DNA of 46,518 nt, from NCBI GenBank assembly GCA_015066715.1, contig SVNU01000005.1:1-46518 (forward strand). The letters run 5' to 3'. Each line of letters starts with the position of its first letter. Positions within the stretch are counted from its first letter, which is position 1. The translations under genes were made by a program, and so were the position numbers. The notes under the pieces were generated by a model. It saw only the letters and a program-made list of their open reading frames with translations. It did no database searches and was not told the DNA's origin. Source of the DNA: Ruminococcus sp. GTDB lineage: Bacteria; Bacillota; Clostridia; Oscillospirales; Ruminococcaceae. Positions 10,224 to 22,364 of this stretch are shown here, piece by piece.

Positions 10224-10730
10224 TAAATTTATATTTATCTTTCTGTTTATATTCCTTACTTTTCTTGCTTGCACAAGAAAAGTAACAAAAGAATGCATAC
10301 ACTTTTTTCTTTTCTCGAAAAGAAAAAAGTTAGCAAAAAAAGAAAAAATTCCTTACATAAATTTGTTGCTTAAATAATAATGTTTCCCTGTACCTGTCAA
10401 CTTCATAATTACATAATTAAAATTCCAACTATACATGAGTACAACAAAACAGAATATGCCAGACCAAAATTACAAGCTTTCTCAAGCTATAGCTTAATTT
10501 GTGGGGAGAACTGCGTTTTGTGCAGACTATCTGCAACAGTTTAATTATTATCAGGTATGATAGTTCTTTTAATGGGAAACAGTCTGAGCTTTGCCGCAAT
10601 TTCAAGCATAATATTTTCTTTGTTCAAACTTTCTTTTTATAAGAAAGTTTGTGTGTTCTTTGGTATCTTTCTTGCACAAGCAAGAAAGTACGAATATTAA
10701 TTTAAGTTAGAAAGAAAAATATAAATTTTC
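10224..10730. mobile_element. MITE-like element, copy B-right (~507 bp), inverted relative to B-left
   Basis: Reverse complement aligns along its length to 6930-7440; shared core ttatgaagttgacaggtacagggaaacattattatttaa and shared termini. Confidence 0.8.
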
Positions 10731-10747
10731 TTCTTTAAATACTAAAA

Positions 10748-10776
10748 ATATAGAGTGACCAATGGTCACTCTATAT
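10748..10776. terminator. Bidirectional intrinsic terminator
   Basis: atatagagtgacc-aat-ggtcactctatat followed by tttttt. Confidence 0.85.
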
Positions 10777-10791
10777 TTTTTATTTTTAACT

Positions 10792-13176
10792 TTATCCAAG
10801 TACTACTGTTATTTCATTATTGTCAGCAAGTCTTTCTGCCGGAATATAGTTTCCTTCAATTTTATCGCCGCCAAGGTATATTTCCTTAACACCGCTTTGT
10901 ACATGATTTGGATTCTTGACATCAATATTAAGAGTTTTTCCTCTGAATGTCTTTGTAATCTTAAATCCATCCCACTTTGATGGAATTGACGGATTGATTT
11001 CTATACCGTCAGCATCAGGTCTCATACCACAGATACCCTCAACACATCCTACCATAACCGTAGAAGCAGTACCTGTAAGCCAATGAACATGTGAACGTCC
11101 TGCAAAAGGTGATGCTGTACTTTCAGTAAACTGTCCATGAGCATACGGCTCTAAAACTCTGATTTCAGCCTTGTCATTCATAGCAGCGGGTGAAGTTTCC
11201 ATAAAATATTCAAACGCTCTGTCACCATTTCCAGAAAGTGCCTCTGCAAGGATAAGCCAGCCCTGTGACTGTGAGAAAATACCGCCGTTTTCCTTTGTAT
11301 CTTCATTATAAATATGCATAAGTGCACCATCAAAATAATGCTTGATATACGGAGGGTCCAGTAGCTTTGCACCGTAAGGTGTATTAAGTCTTTCATAAAC
11401 TGTATCAAGTGCCTTTTTACCCTTTGTATCAGCTTCAAAACCGGAAATTACACTCCAGCTCTGCGGATTGAGCCACATATTTGCCTCAGGGTCTTTCTTT
11501 GCTCCTACAATTACTCCGTCCTCACGGATACCTCTGATAAATCTGTCTTCATCCCAACACTTTTCAAGTGTTTTTCCAAGCTCTGCCTGAACTTTATTTA
11601 TATATTCTGTATATTCACTGTCTTTTTTCTTTTCTGCCATTCCCTTTATAACTGTCATAGCATAGTAAAGCTGGAAGGCAACAAATGTTGACTCACCCTT
11701 TGCACCGAGTCTCAAACAGTCATTCCAGTCTGCATGAAGCCCTGCCGGCATCGAATTTGCACCAAGTCTTTCCATGGAAAATCTTATTGCATTTTTAAGA
11801 TGATTATATACAGTATCCTCACCGCCGTTTGCATAAACTATAACCTCATCAAGAAATGCCTCGTTTCCGCTTTCTCCGATATACTTAACAATAGTAGGGA
11901 ACAGCCATAATGCATCGTCTGCACGGTATGATGGGTGTCCTGTTTCCCTTACATAGTCAGGATCATCAGGTGTGTTTTCATATCCGGCATTATGGTTGAA
12001 CTTTACAAGCGGCAGACCTCCGCCATTATCAACCTGTGCAGAAAGCATAAAACGAATTTTTTCAAGTGCAAGCTCCGGATCAAGGTGAATAATACCCTGT
12101 ATATCCTGTACTGTATCACGATAACCGTAACCGTTACGAAGTCCGCAGTAAATAAGAGACGCTGCTCTTGACCAGATAAATGTAATAAAGCACTGGAAAG
12201 CATTCCATACATTAATCATGTTGTTGAACTCCTCGCTTGGAGTATCAACAGAAAATCTGTCAAGCTTTGAATGCCAGTAATTTTTAAGCTCCTGAATTTC
12301 CTTTTCTGACCTGTCGCAGTTTTTATATGAATTAATAATTTCATCCGCAGTTTTACTGTCTTTTGCACCTAAAATATAATTAAGTGTTATTTCCTCACCC
12401 GGCTGAAGTGTAATATCAGACTGGAGCGCAGCACATGAATTGAGATTATAATTCATTGAATTGTCAAGTCTGCCGTTTTCAATCATAACAGGGTTTGAAT
12501 AGGTTCTGTAATTTCCAATAAACTTATTCAAATCACCACAGGAAGCAGAAACATCTGCACCGGCAAGTCCGAAAAATCTGTCACGTCTGTCCTTTGCTTC
12601 ACCATTCTGACTGATTACCTGTGTAATTTTGTTATTTTCAAATTTTGTTTTTGTAATAAATAATGAATACTGAAGATTAACCTGATCCTGTTCATAGTTA
12701 TCTTCATTTGTAAATTCAACAAAGCCAAAGACCGAAAGCTTACGTGGCTTTGAATCATTATTTTTTATTTTACAGTTCCACACTTCATATGTTGCACCGT
12801 TTGGAACATAATAGGTAGTGCTTGCAGAAATCTTCTCATATTCCGAGGAAATAACCGTATAGGCAGTACCATGTCTGCATTCGCTTTTATACTTATCCAT
12901 AGGCTTACCCACAGGCTGCCAGGATGCCGACCAGTAATCATTCAAATCATTGTCACGAATATAAATATATCTGCCCGGAAGTGCCATCATTGAATTAAAT
13001 CTGAAACGTGAAATTCTTCCGTTTGCACCTGACTTTACAAAGCTGTAACCCGCAGCATTGTTTGATATAATTGCACCGTATTCAGGTGAACCCAGATAGT
13101 TTACCCATGGTGCAGGGGTATCAGGCTTTGTTATTACGTATTCTTTGTTTGCAAGGTCAAAAAAACCGTATTTCAT
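10792..13176 (-). CDS. GH94 cellobiose phosphorylase
   Basis: MKYGFFDLANKEYVITKPDTPAPWVNYLGSPEYGAIISNNAAGYSF...; HADWNDCLRLG; VHWLTGTASTVMVGCVEGICGMRPDADGIEINPSIPSKWDGF, typical of GH94. Confidence 0.88.
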   Translation of the reverse strand: MKYGFFDLANKEYVITKPDTPAPWVNYLGSPEYGAIISNNAAGYSFVKSGANGRISRFRFNSMMALPGRYIYIRDNDLNDYWSASWQPVGKPMDKYKSECRHGTAYTVISSEYEKISASTTYYVPNGATYEVWNCKIKNNDSKPRKLSVFGFVEFTNEDNYEQDQVNLQYSLFITKTKFENNKITQVISQNGEAKDRRDRFFGLAGADVSASCGDLNKFIGNYRTYSNPVMIENGRLDNSMNYNLNSCAALQSDITLQPGEEITLNYILGAKDSKTADEIINSYKNCDRSEKEIQELKNYWHSKLDRFSVDTPSEEFNNMINVWNAFQCFITFIWSRAASLIYCGLRNGYGYRDTVQDIQGIIHLDPELALEKIRFMLSAQVDNGGGLPLVKFNHNAGYENTPDDPDYVRETGHPSYRADDALWLFPTIVKYIGESGNEAFLDEVIVYANGGEDTVYNHLKNAIRFSMERLGANSMPAGLHADWNDCLRLGAKGESTFVAFQLYYAMTVIKGMAEKKKDSEYTEYINKVQAELGKTLEKCWDEDRFIRGIREDGVIVGAKKDPEANMWLNPQSWSVISGFEADTKGKKALDTVYERLNTPYGAKLLDPPYIKHYFDGALMHIYNEDTKENGGIFSQSQGWLILAEALSGNGDRAFEYFMETSPAAMNDKAEIRVLEPYAHGQFTESTASPFAGRSHVHWLTGTASTVMVGCVEGICGMRPDADGIEINPSIPSKWDGFKITKTFRGKTLNIDVKNPNHVQSGVKEIYLGGDKIEGNYIPAERLADNNEITVVLG

Positions 13177-13427
13177 ATTTGCTTCTCCTTAAATTCAGAA
13201 ATTATCTTTCTATTATATAATAACATTTCATTAACCTTATTTCAAGTGTTTTTTTATTTTCTTTAATAAAAATCAACACCAAAATAATAAAAAACAGTAT
13301 AAAAATACTAAATTTACTTATTATTACCACTTTTGATTAATAATTTTTTCATAGCTTGTGTTATTGTGCATTCATAAAATTTCCTGTATTACATAGCACA
13401 CATCTTTTTATATAATTCCGGATAAAG

Positions 13428-13622
13428 CTATGTGGCAAAAATCTGCATAACTGTTGCGACATCAATAATCCCATGTCCTATCATAGTCGGCAGTGAATTA
13501 CGCTTTTTATAATAATACCAGCACAAAATCAAGGTTAATGGCAGAAACGACAAAAAGCGGTATATAATATATTTTGCATCAAACAGCACAGGGATAAAAC
13601 TATGCTGAACTGCAAAAAACAA
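13428..13622 (-). pseudogene. C-terminal remnant of a CPBP-family intramembrane protease
   Basis: Frame reads (..DQIKNKYAAVILPAL)FFAVQHSFIPVLFDAKYIIYRFLSFLP...SLPTMIGHGIIDV, with CPBP-like H motifs. An in-frame TGA lies upstream and the N-terminal EExxxR region is absent. Confidence 0.6.
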
Positions 13623-13711
13623 TGCTGGCAGAATAACTGCAGCATATTTATTCTTTATCTGATCTCATTATTAACTTTTCATATAATCTACATTTTCTAT
13701 TCAATAGCTTT

Positions 13712-14059
13712 TTATTCATCTGTTTTTCCTCTGATTATCTTCACAATATTATAAATCTGATAAGGTATATAACTGAGAATCCCTACATAAAATATACATC
13801 CTAATGTTATTGGCCATAAAAACGCCGCAAAAATTTTTAATTTCAAATTTTTTTTCAAAAAGAATCTTACTGCTAATATTATCGTTGATAAAAACATACT
13901 GAATCCAAATCCACCCATACATCCAAACAATAAAAATGTTTTTATTACACTATTATCAGCTAATGGCTGGATAGTACTTACTAAACCATAAATTATAAAT
14001 CCAGAAATAAATGTAGAAGCTGTTACTGCTAAATACTCTATTCTTGATTTTCTGTTCAT
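13712..14059 (-). CDS. Small hypothetical membrane protein
   Basis: 115 aa, about three hydrophobic segments. Confidence 0.55.
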   Translation of the reverse strand: MNRKSRIEYLAVTASTFISGFIIYGLVSTIQPLADNSVIKTFLLFGCMGGFGFSMFLSTIILAVRFFLKKNLKLKIFAAFLWPITLGCIFYVGILSYIPYQIYNIVKIIRGKTDE

Positions 14060-14122
14060 AATATTTCCTCACATATGTTTTAATAATTATCAGTTTTATT
14101 TCTCCAGTATATTAAGATAAAT

Positions 14123-14145
14123 GGGCGACCAATGGTCGCCCCTAC
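14123..14145. repeat. REP/terminator-like palindrome gggcgaccaatggtcgcccctac
   Basis: Perfect palindromic arms gggcgacc/ggtcgccc; shares the gaccaatggtc core with the terminator at 10748-10776. Confidence 0.6.
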
Positions 14146-14226
14146 AAATTCACATCCTGATACTCATCGTGAATTCAGCTGCAAATTTGTACAGTTGATA
14201 CCCGATATGTCCTGTGCGGTCGCACA

Positions 14227-16773
14227 CTATTCTTCATCTTCTGCCGGTTCATCAACAGCATTTTCCGCTTCGCTTTGTTCTGCAGCACTGTTTAAAGCAT
14301 CCTGTCTGATTTCTTCTTCAGTTGGATGTTCAACCTCCTGAGTTTCTGCTTCATCGTCATGTTCGGCACGGGTAAATGATACAACCTTACTGTCATCGGT
14401 TACTCTCATAACCTTAACACCTGCAGCATATCTTCCCATAACTCTTACATCTGAACAGCGGATTCTGATAACGATACCGTCATTTGAAATCATGATTGCA
14501 TCATCTGTTTCATCAACAACCTTGATTCCGCATACATAACCGTTTTTCTCGCTTACAGAATAGTTTTTAAGACCGAAGCCGCCTCTGTTCTGAACCTTGT
14601 ATGCGTCAAGAGCAGTTCTTCTGCCGTAGCCCTTTTCGGTAATTGTAAGGAGAGTTGCACCCTCTCGCATTCTTGCCATTGACACAACTGCATCATCATT
14701 ACGGAGCTTTATTGCTTTAACACCATGGGCAGAACGTGAAAGTGCCCTCATCTTGTTTTCTGCAATTCTTATTGCCATACCATTTCTTGTTGCAATAAAG
14801 AGTTCTGAATCGCCGCTTGTCATTCTTACACCTGCGATTTCATCGCCCTCATCAAGACCAATGGCAATAAGACCGTTTTTACGTACATTTTTATATGCAG
14901 GAAGTGCTGTTCTCTTGATTTTACCGTTTCTTGTTACCATTACGATATATTTACCTTCGTCAAAATCCGAAGTTCTTATCATAGCGGCAATCTTTTCCCC
15001 TTCCTCGAGCGGTAAAAGATTTACGGCATTTACACCTCTTGATGACTTTGAACCCTCCGGCACTTCATAGCACTTGAGCTTGTACATAATACCCTTATTT
15101 GTAATAAACAGAATATTATCATGTGTTGAGCAGATGAACATTTCTTCAACGAAATCTTCTTCTCTCTGCTTCATGCCCTGAACACCACGACCGCCTCTGT
15201 TTTGTGTTTTATAGGTATCAAGAGTCATTCTCTTGATGTAACCCTTGTTTGTATATGTTACAACACAGTCTTCAACAGGAATAAGGTCTTCAATATCAAC
15301 TTCGCCGCTTACTGTTTCAATCTGAGTTTTTCTGTCATCACTGAACTTTCTTCTGATTTCTGCAAGTTCTTCACGGATAATACCGTGAATTTTGCTTTCA
15401 TCAGCAAGAATTTCTTCCATTTCCTTGATTTTCTTATGGAGTTCTTCAAGTTCGTCCTCAAGCTTCTGTCTTTCAAGACCTGTCAGCTTACCAAGAGTCA
15501 TCTGAACAATAGCGTCTGCCTGTACTTCAGTAAGCGCAAATCTTTCCTGCAATCTCTGCTTTGAATGCGGAATATTATCAGAAGTTTTACAAATTTCAAC
15601 AACCTCATCAATATTGTCGGTTGCGATGCATAAGCCCTCTAAAATATGCGCTCTTGCCTTAGCCTTTTTAAGCTCGAATTCAGTTCTTCTTCTGATAACC
15701 TCAACCTGAAACTTGATATATTCCTGAATACACTGCTTGAGAGTCAGTACCTTCGGCTCACCGTTTACAAGTGCAATCATAATAACGCCGACTGTATCCT
15801 GAAGCTGTGTATAAGAGAAAAGCTTATTGAGAACTATCTGCGGAATTGCGTCCTTTTTAAGCTCGACAACAATTCGCATACCTTCTCTGCCCGATTCATC
15901 ACGGATAAAGTGTATACCCTCAATTCTCTTTTCCTTTGCAAGATTTGCCATTGATTCAACAAGTCTTGATTTATTAACCATATAAGGAATTTCATGGATT
16001 ATAATGCACTGTCTGCCCTTGATTTCCTCAATAGTTGTATTTGCTCTGAGTGTAATTTTACCTCTGCCTGTACCATAAGCCGCACGGATACCTGCTCTGC
16101 CCATAATAATACCGCCGGTAGGGAAGTCAGGGCCTTTGACAAACTCCATGATTTCATCAAGAGTAGCGTCAGGATTTTCCATAACAAGGTCGATAGCGTC
16201 AATAATTTCGCCTAAATTATGCGGCGGAATATTTGTAGCCATACCAACGGCAATACCAACAGAACCGTTTACAAGAAGATTCGGAAAACGGCTTGGCAGA
16301 ACAACAGGTTCTTTAAGCTTATCGTCATAGTTTGTTGTATACGGGATAGTATCCTTTTCTATGTCAGTCAGCATTTCGCCTGCCATTTTTGACATTCTTG
16401 CTTCTGTATATCGGTAAGCAGCGGCAGGGTCGCCGTCAATATTACCGAAGTTTCCGTGACCGTCAATCAACGGATAACGAAGTGAAAACTTCTGAGCAAG
16501 ACGAACAAGTGCATCATAAACCGATGCGTCACCATGCGGATGATATTTACCAAGCACTTCACCGACAGTGTAGGCACATTTTCTGTATGGCTTGTCATAA
16601 GTATTCTTTGATTCGTTCATCGTATAGATGATACGTCTGTGTACAGGCTTTAAACCATCTCTTACATCCGGCAAAGCTCTTGCAACTATAACTGACATTG
16701 AATATTCAAGGAAGGATTTTCTCATTTCCTTGTCAATGTCGACATTGATAACCTTTGAATTATCATCAAACAT
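14227..16773 (-). CDS. gyrA: DNA gyrase subunit A
   Basis: 848 aa; [47 protein letters not shown] GyrA-box. Confidence 0.97.
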   Translation of the reverse strand: MFDDNSKVINVDIDKEMRKSFLEYSMSVIVARALPDVRDGLKPVHRRIIYTMNESKNTYDKPYRKCAYTVGEVLGKYHPHGDASVYDALVRLAQKFSLRYPLIDGHGNFGNIDGDPAAAYRYTEARMSKMAGEMLTDIEKDTIPYTTNYDDKLKEPVVLPSRFPNLLVNGSVGIAVGMATNIPPHNLGEIIDAIDLVMENPDATLDEIMEFVKGPDFPTGGIIMGRAGIRAAYGTGRGKITLRANTTIEEIKGRQCIIIHEIPYMVNKSRLVESMANLAKEKRIEGIHFIRDESGREGMRIVVELKKDAIPQIVLNKLFSYTQLQDTVGVIMIALVNGEPKVLTLKQCIQEYIKFQVEVIRRRTEFELKKAKARAHILEGLCIATDNIDEVVEICKTSDNIPHSKQRLQERFALTEVQADAIVQMTLGKLTGLERQKLEDELEELHKKIKEMEEILADESKIHGIIREELAEIRRKFSDDRKTQIETVSGEVDIEDLIPVEDCVVTYTNKGYIKRMTLDTYKTQNRGGRGVQGMKQREEDFVEEMFICSTHDNILFITNKGIMYKLKCYEVPEGSKSSRGVNAVNLLPLEEGEKIAAMIRTSDFDEGKYIVMVTRNGKIKRTALPAYKNVRKNGLIAIGLDEGDEIAGVRMTSGDSELFIATRNGMAIRIAENKMRALSRSAHGVKAIKLRNDDAVVSMARMREGATLLTITEKGYGRRTALDAYKVQNRGGFGLKNYSVSEKNGYVCGIKVVDETDDAIMISNDGIVIRIRCSDVRVMGRYAAGVKVMRVTDDSKVVSFTRAEHDDEAETQEVEHPTEEEIRQDALNSAAEQSEAENAVDEPAEDEE

Positions 16774-16878
16774 TTTTAAACTCCCTTTCGAATCAGGAAA
16801 ATCAATTTTAATGCTTTAAAATTGGGATGCTTATGGGCGTTGCACCCTTTCGTTTTTTACCGTCACCCAAAACGGTTT

Positions 16879-17577
16879 TTATTTATCAGCTTCGCAGACA
16901 AATTTGCTTCCTATTCTGTCAACAAAATAAAGGGCAAATTTACTTATTTCTTCATCTGTAAATATACTTTTCGGAATAACATAAAACATTGATTTTTTTA
17001 TATATATTATAAAAAATCTGCTTCTTTCCGTTACAAGAAGGCTGCTGTTTATATATATTTCAGATTTCTGAATTTCTTCAGTTTTACTTACTTCGCCGAA
17101 AACTTCTTCATATTCTTCTGGCTCTCTGTCCTCATCAACCGGCTCCAAAACAGTTCCTACAACCATTTTGTCCGGATAAACATCAAAAGTGTAAAAATCA
17201 TTTTCAATGCCTTTTATTGATTCAAGAAGATTTTTTTTAATTTTTTTCGGATTAAACCAGTTTACTGCTGCAAGGGCAAGGCATGCCAAAACCAGAACAT
17301 AACCGAGCGTACCGGAATTTCCAATCGCAATATTCACAATATTGCCTATCGCAACAATTAACAGTAATATACTCATAATTGCATTTCTCGGATAAATATA
17401 TTTTTTCTGAAATACAGTATAGGCTTCCTCAAACATATCAAAAGGAACCGAATAACGCTTTGTTTCGAATATTCTTTCTTCCTTTTCATCATTTTCGGAT
17501 TCTTCATAAATTTCCGAAGCTTTATCGTATTCCTCGTTTAAATTTTCTTCTGCATTATTGATTTTATTTTCTTCCAT
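16879..17577 (-). CDS. Hypothetical membrane protein, possible YcxB-like domain
   Basis: 232 aa, two TM segments then ...FIIYIKKSMFYVIPKSIFTDEEISKF...; between gyrB and gyrA. Confidence 0.55.
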   Translation of the reverse strand: MEENKINNAEENLNEEYDKASEIYEESENDEKEERIFETKRYSVPFDMFEEAYTVFQKKYIYPRNAIMSILLLIVAIGNIVNIAIGNSGTLGYVLVLACLALAAVNWFNPKKIKKNLLESIKGIENDFYTFDVYPDKMVVGTVLEPVDEDREPEEYEEVFGEVSKTEEIQKSEIYINSSLLVTERSRFFIIYIKKSMFYVIPKSIFTDEEISKFALYFVDRIGSKFVCEADK

Positions 17578-17592
17578 AAAAATCCTTTCAAA

Positions 17593-19515
<1,923 letters not shown>

Positions 19516-19552
19516 TTATTCTTCCTCCTTATTACTTTTTCTCAAAAAGTAA

Positions 19553-19819
19553 TCAAAAAACATTATCCCTTACATTGCCCGCTCTTTTACGCAGCGTAGC
19601 AACAGAAATCTGAGAAATATAAATTATTTCTTTTCCTTTTTCCATGCAGACTATAAAGCTTTTAGGCATTTCAAATGAAACATTCACAACACGCTTTTCC
19701 TTTGATGCTTTTTCAAGTATTTTTGAGGTGTTTTTTCCTGTTGTAGTATTTTCAATGTCAAAAATTCCGATAATATTCTTTGAATTTACCACAACATCAT
19801 TTCCAAGATGGATAAACAT
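19553..19819 (-). CDS. remB: RemB/YaaB-like DUF370 regulatory protein
   Basis: MFIHLGNDVVVNSKNIIGIFDIENTT...PKSFIV...ISQISVATLRKRA; conserved location between recF and gyrB. Confidence 0.8.
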   Translation of the reverse strand: MFIHLGNDVVVNSKNIIGIFDIENTTTGKNTSKILEKASKEKRVVNVSFEMPKSFIVCMEKGKEIIYISQISVATLRKRAGNVRDNVF

Positions 19820-19830
19820 TACTTCACCTC

Positions 19831-20949
19831 TTAAACAAGCGTTTTTCCGTTTTCGATTTTAAAAACCTTTCCTTCTGCAAGTCCTGCGATGGAATTTTCG
19901 TTGCAGGTTGTAATAAACACCTGCATATTTTTTATTATTTCAAAAACAAGCCTCTGCCTGTTTTCATCAAGCTCTCCCATAACATCGTCAAGCAGTATTA
20001 CAGGCGCTTCCTTTTTATTTTTATAATAAATCTCTGCCTGTGAAAGCTTCATTACAAGCGCAGCTGTTTTTTTCTGCCCCTGCGAGCCGAAGTCCCTGAT
20101 ATTCATTCCGTTTATTTTTACCGAAATATCATCCCTGTGTGCTCCGCATAATGTATAGCCAAGCCTTATTTCATCTTCAATATTCTTTTCAAGCTTTCTG
20201 TAATATTTCAGAAAGGCATTATCATCATTTTCATCTATTTCCGGATTTACTCCGTAAACATTTGAATTATATTCAACCGAAAGCTTTTCCTTGTCTCTGG
20301 TTATCATGCTGTAAAGCCTTTCACAGGTTGAAGCAAATTTTTTCATATAATTATTTCGTTTTACTGACAAAGCCGAACCAATTGCCGCTACCTGTCTGTC
20401 CCATACATTGAGAAGCTCTTTCGGCTGCTGACCTGAAGCTATTGACTTCAGAAGGCTGTTACGGTGGTTTATAAGAAGCTCGTAGCGTCTTACAATATCC
20501 AGTCCGCTTGTATTAAGCTGACAAAAACACAAATCAATAAAGCTTCTGCGTTTTTCAGGACTGCCTTTTATTATTTCAATATCATCCGGAGTAAAAATAA
20601 CAGCCTTGAATGAATTGAAAAGCTCATTTGTTCCTTTAAGCGGAACACCGTTAAGCTTTATATTTTTGGATTTCACATTATCCCTTGCCATGCTGTAGGA
20701 AACCGACTGGGTTCTTCTTTCATCATTGAATTTTACAGCTATTTCCATACGCTGCTTATCAATGCCGATATAATCCTTTTCTCTGGAACCACGAAAGCTT
20801 CGGCAGCCTGTCATAAGCCATATGCTTTCAAGGAGATTTGTTTTTCCCTGAGCGTTCATACCGGTAATAACATTATATTCCGGATGCGGCTCTATAAAAA
20901 CATCCTCAAGATTTTTAAAGCCGTCTGACATAATAGCTGTAATATACAT
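19831..20949 (-). CDS. recF: DNA replication and repair protein RecF
   Basis: GMNAQGKTNLLESIWLMTGCRSFRGSREKDYI; GSQGQKKTAALVMKLSQAEI; LLDDVMGELDENRQ. Confidence 0.95.
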   Translation of the reverse strand: MYITAIMSDGFKNLEDVFIEPHPEYNVITGMNAQGKTNLLESIWLMTGCRSFRGSREKDYIGIDKQRMEIAVKFNDERRTQSVSYSMARDNVKSKNIKLNGVPLKGTNELFNSFKAVIFTPDDIEIIKGSPEKRRSFIDLCFCQLNTSGLDIVRRYELLINHRNSLLKSIASGQQPKELLNVWDRQVAAIGSALSVKRNNYMKKFASTCERLYSMITRDKEKLSVEYNSNVYGVNPEIDENDDNAFLKYYRKLEKNIEDEIRLGYTLCGAHRDDISVKINGMNIRDFGSQGQKKTAALVMKLSQAEIYYKNKKEAPVILLDDVMGELDENRQRLVFEIIKNMQVFITTCNENSIAGLAEGKVFKIENGKTLV

Positions 20950-21179
20950 CAGTTTACTTTTACCACATATTCACCGGCAGAAACCATATCACCGCTCCGG
21001 ATTTTTTTTCCTCTCATTGTGCAGACTTCTCCGTTTACCTGAACCTCACCCTGCTGTATAAGTTCCTTTGCAAAGCCGCCGGTATCACAAAGTCCGGAAA
21101 ATTTCAAAAGCTGGTCAAGCTTTATAAACTCTGTTTTTATACTTACCTCGATAACCTCTTTCATATATTTTCCTTTCAC
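20949..21179 (-). CDS. yaaA: S4-domain RNA-binding protein YaaA
   Basis: [47 protein letters not shown]; between dnaN and recF. Start probably at the second Met (MKEVIEV). Confidence 0.9.
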   Translation of the reverse strand: MKGKYMKEVIEVSIKTEFIKLDQLLKFSGLCDTGGFAKELIQQGEVQVNGEVCTMRGKKIRSGDMVSAGEYVVKVN

Positions 21180-21193
21180 ACAAAGCCTTATTA

Positions 21194-22303
21194 TCAGCCT
21201 CTGAGCTGTACCGGCATTACAATAAATGTAAAATGCTCACCATCACAAGGTATAATTTTAACTGCTCTGTTGGGGCCGCTCATCTGAATTTTAACCTTGT
21301 CAGTATCACATGCACGCAGAGCGTCAAGCAGGAATTTATTGTTAAATCCTATGACTGTATTTTCACCCTTTATGTCAGCACTTATACTGTCATCGAGTCT
21401 GCCTATTGCCGTTTTACATTCAATGCTCATAGCGCTGTTTTCAAATTTGCATTTAACAGGAGCTTTGTTCTTTTCATTCAAAAGAAGTGAACATCTTTCA
21501 AGACAGTGAATTATATCACTCGTTTTCACTATAACCTCTGTTTTGTATTCAACAGGGATGCTTTTTTTGTAATTATGAAATTCACCTTCAAGAAGTCTTG
21601 TAAAAATTCTGTATCCGTTAATATCAAAAAGAACATGCTTTGTATTAACATAAATACTGCACTGCTTGTCTTCTTCCTCAGTTAAAAGACCTGACGCTTC
21701 TTTAAGTGCCTTTGAAGGAACTACAAAATATTTTTTGTCACTGTAGTCTATATGTTCATTTCTTATCGCAAGCCTGAAGCCGTCAATAGCGACAATATTG
21801 ATGGAATTATTATCAATGTCAAATAATTCACCTGTCATTATCGGCTTTGCATCATTTACCGATACGGCATAAACAGTCTGATTTATCATTGAACGCAAAA
21901 CAAACTGATTTATAACTACCGGATCTTCCATATCTATTTCAGGAAGTGCAGGATATTCCTCCGCACCTATTGCTGAAATCTGATATTCAGCATTACCACC
22001 GGTTATTTTAAGATTTAAATTATCGTCAACCTCATAAGTAATCAGTTCCGAAGGCATTCTTCTTGTTATTTCACTAAATAATCTTGAATTAAGAATAATT
22101 TCTATATTGTCAGAAGATGTACATTCGATAAATGTTGTAATTCCGATTTCAAGGTCATAGCCGGTAAGCTCAAGAACTGAACCCTCAAGACGAAGCTTTA
22201 TGCCTTCAAGCGCAGCAATTGTTGATTTAGGAGAAACTGCTTTTGAAACATTGCTTATTGCTGAAGTTATATCTTCCTTTTTACAGGTAAACTTTACTGA
22301 CAT
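21194..22303 (-). CDS. dnaN: DNA polymerase III beta sliding clamp
   Basis: [37 protein letters not shown]...; C-terminal [10 protein letters not shown]. Confidence 0.96.
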   Translation of the reverse strand: MSVKFTCKKEDITSAISNVSKAVSPKSTIAALEGIKLRLEGSVLELTGYDLEIGITTFIECTSSDNIEIILNSRLFSEITRRMPSELITYEVDDNLNLKITGGNAEYQISAIGAEEYPALPEIDMEDPVVINQFVLRSMINQTVYAVSVNDAKPIMTGELFDIDNNSINIVAIDGFRLAIRNEHIDYSDKKYFVVPSKALKEASGLLTEEEDKQCSIYVNTKHVLFDINGYRIFTRLLEGEFHNYKKSIPVEYKTEVIVKTSDIIHCLERCSLLLNEKNKAPVKCKFENSAMSIECKTAIGRLDDSISADIKGENTVIGFNNKFLLDALRACDTDKVKIQMSGPNRAVKIIPCDGEHFTFIVMPVQLRG

Positions 22304-22364
22304 ACATTTGTCCTTTCTTGAATTTGAGAAAAATTAACTTTTAACAGATATATGAATTTCAGCC

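Noticed and set aside
10195-10377. 60-aa + strand ORF
   Set aside because: Mostly inside MITE-like copy B-right and overlaps the ATPase terminator; spurious.
13428-14059. Possible small immunity/bacteriocin locus (CPBP plus small membrane protein)
   Set aside because: The CPBP frame is truncated with an upstream in-frame stop, and there is no precursor peptide or transporter nearby; looks like decay.
14132-14341. 69-aa + strand ORF at the 3' end of gyrA
   Set aside because: Starts in the REP-like palindrome and runs antisense to gyrA; Ser/Cys-rich composition typical of shadow ORFs.
15202-15954. Several 100-120 aa ORFs antisense to gyrA
   Set aside because: Fully contained within the well-supported gyrA CDS; no RBS or domain signal.
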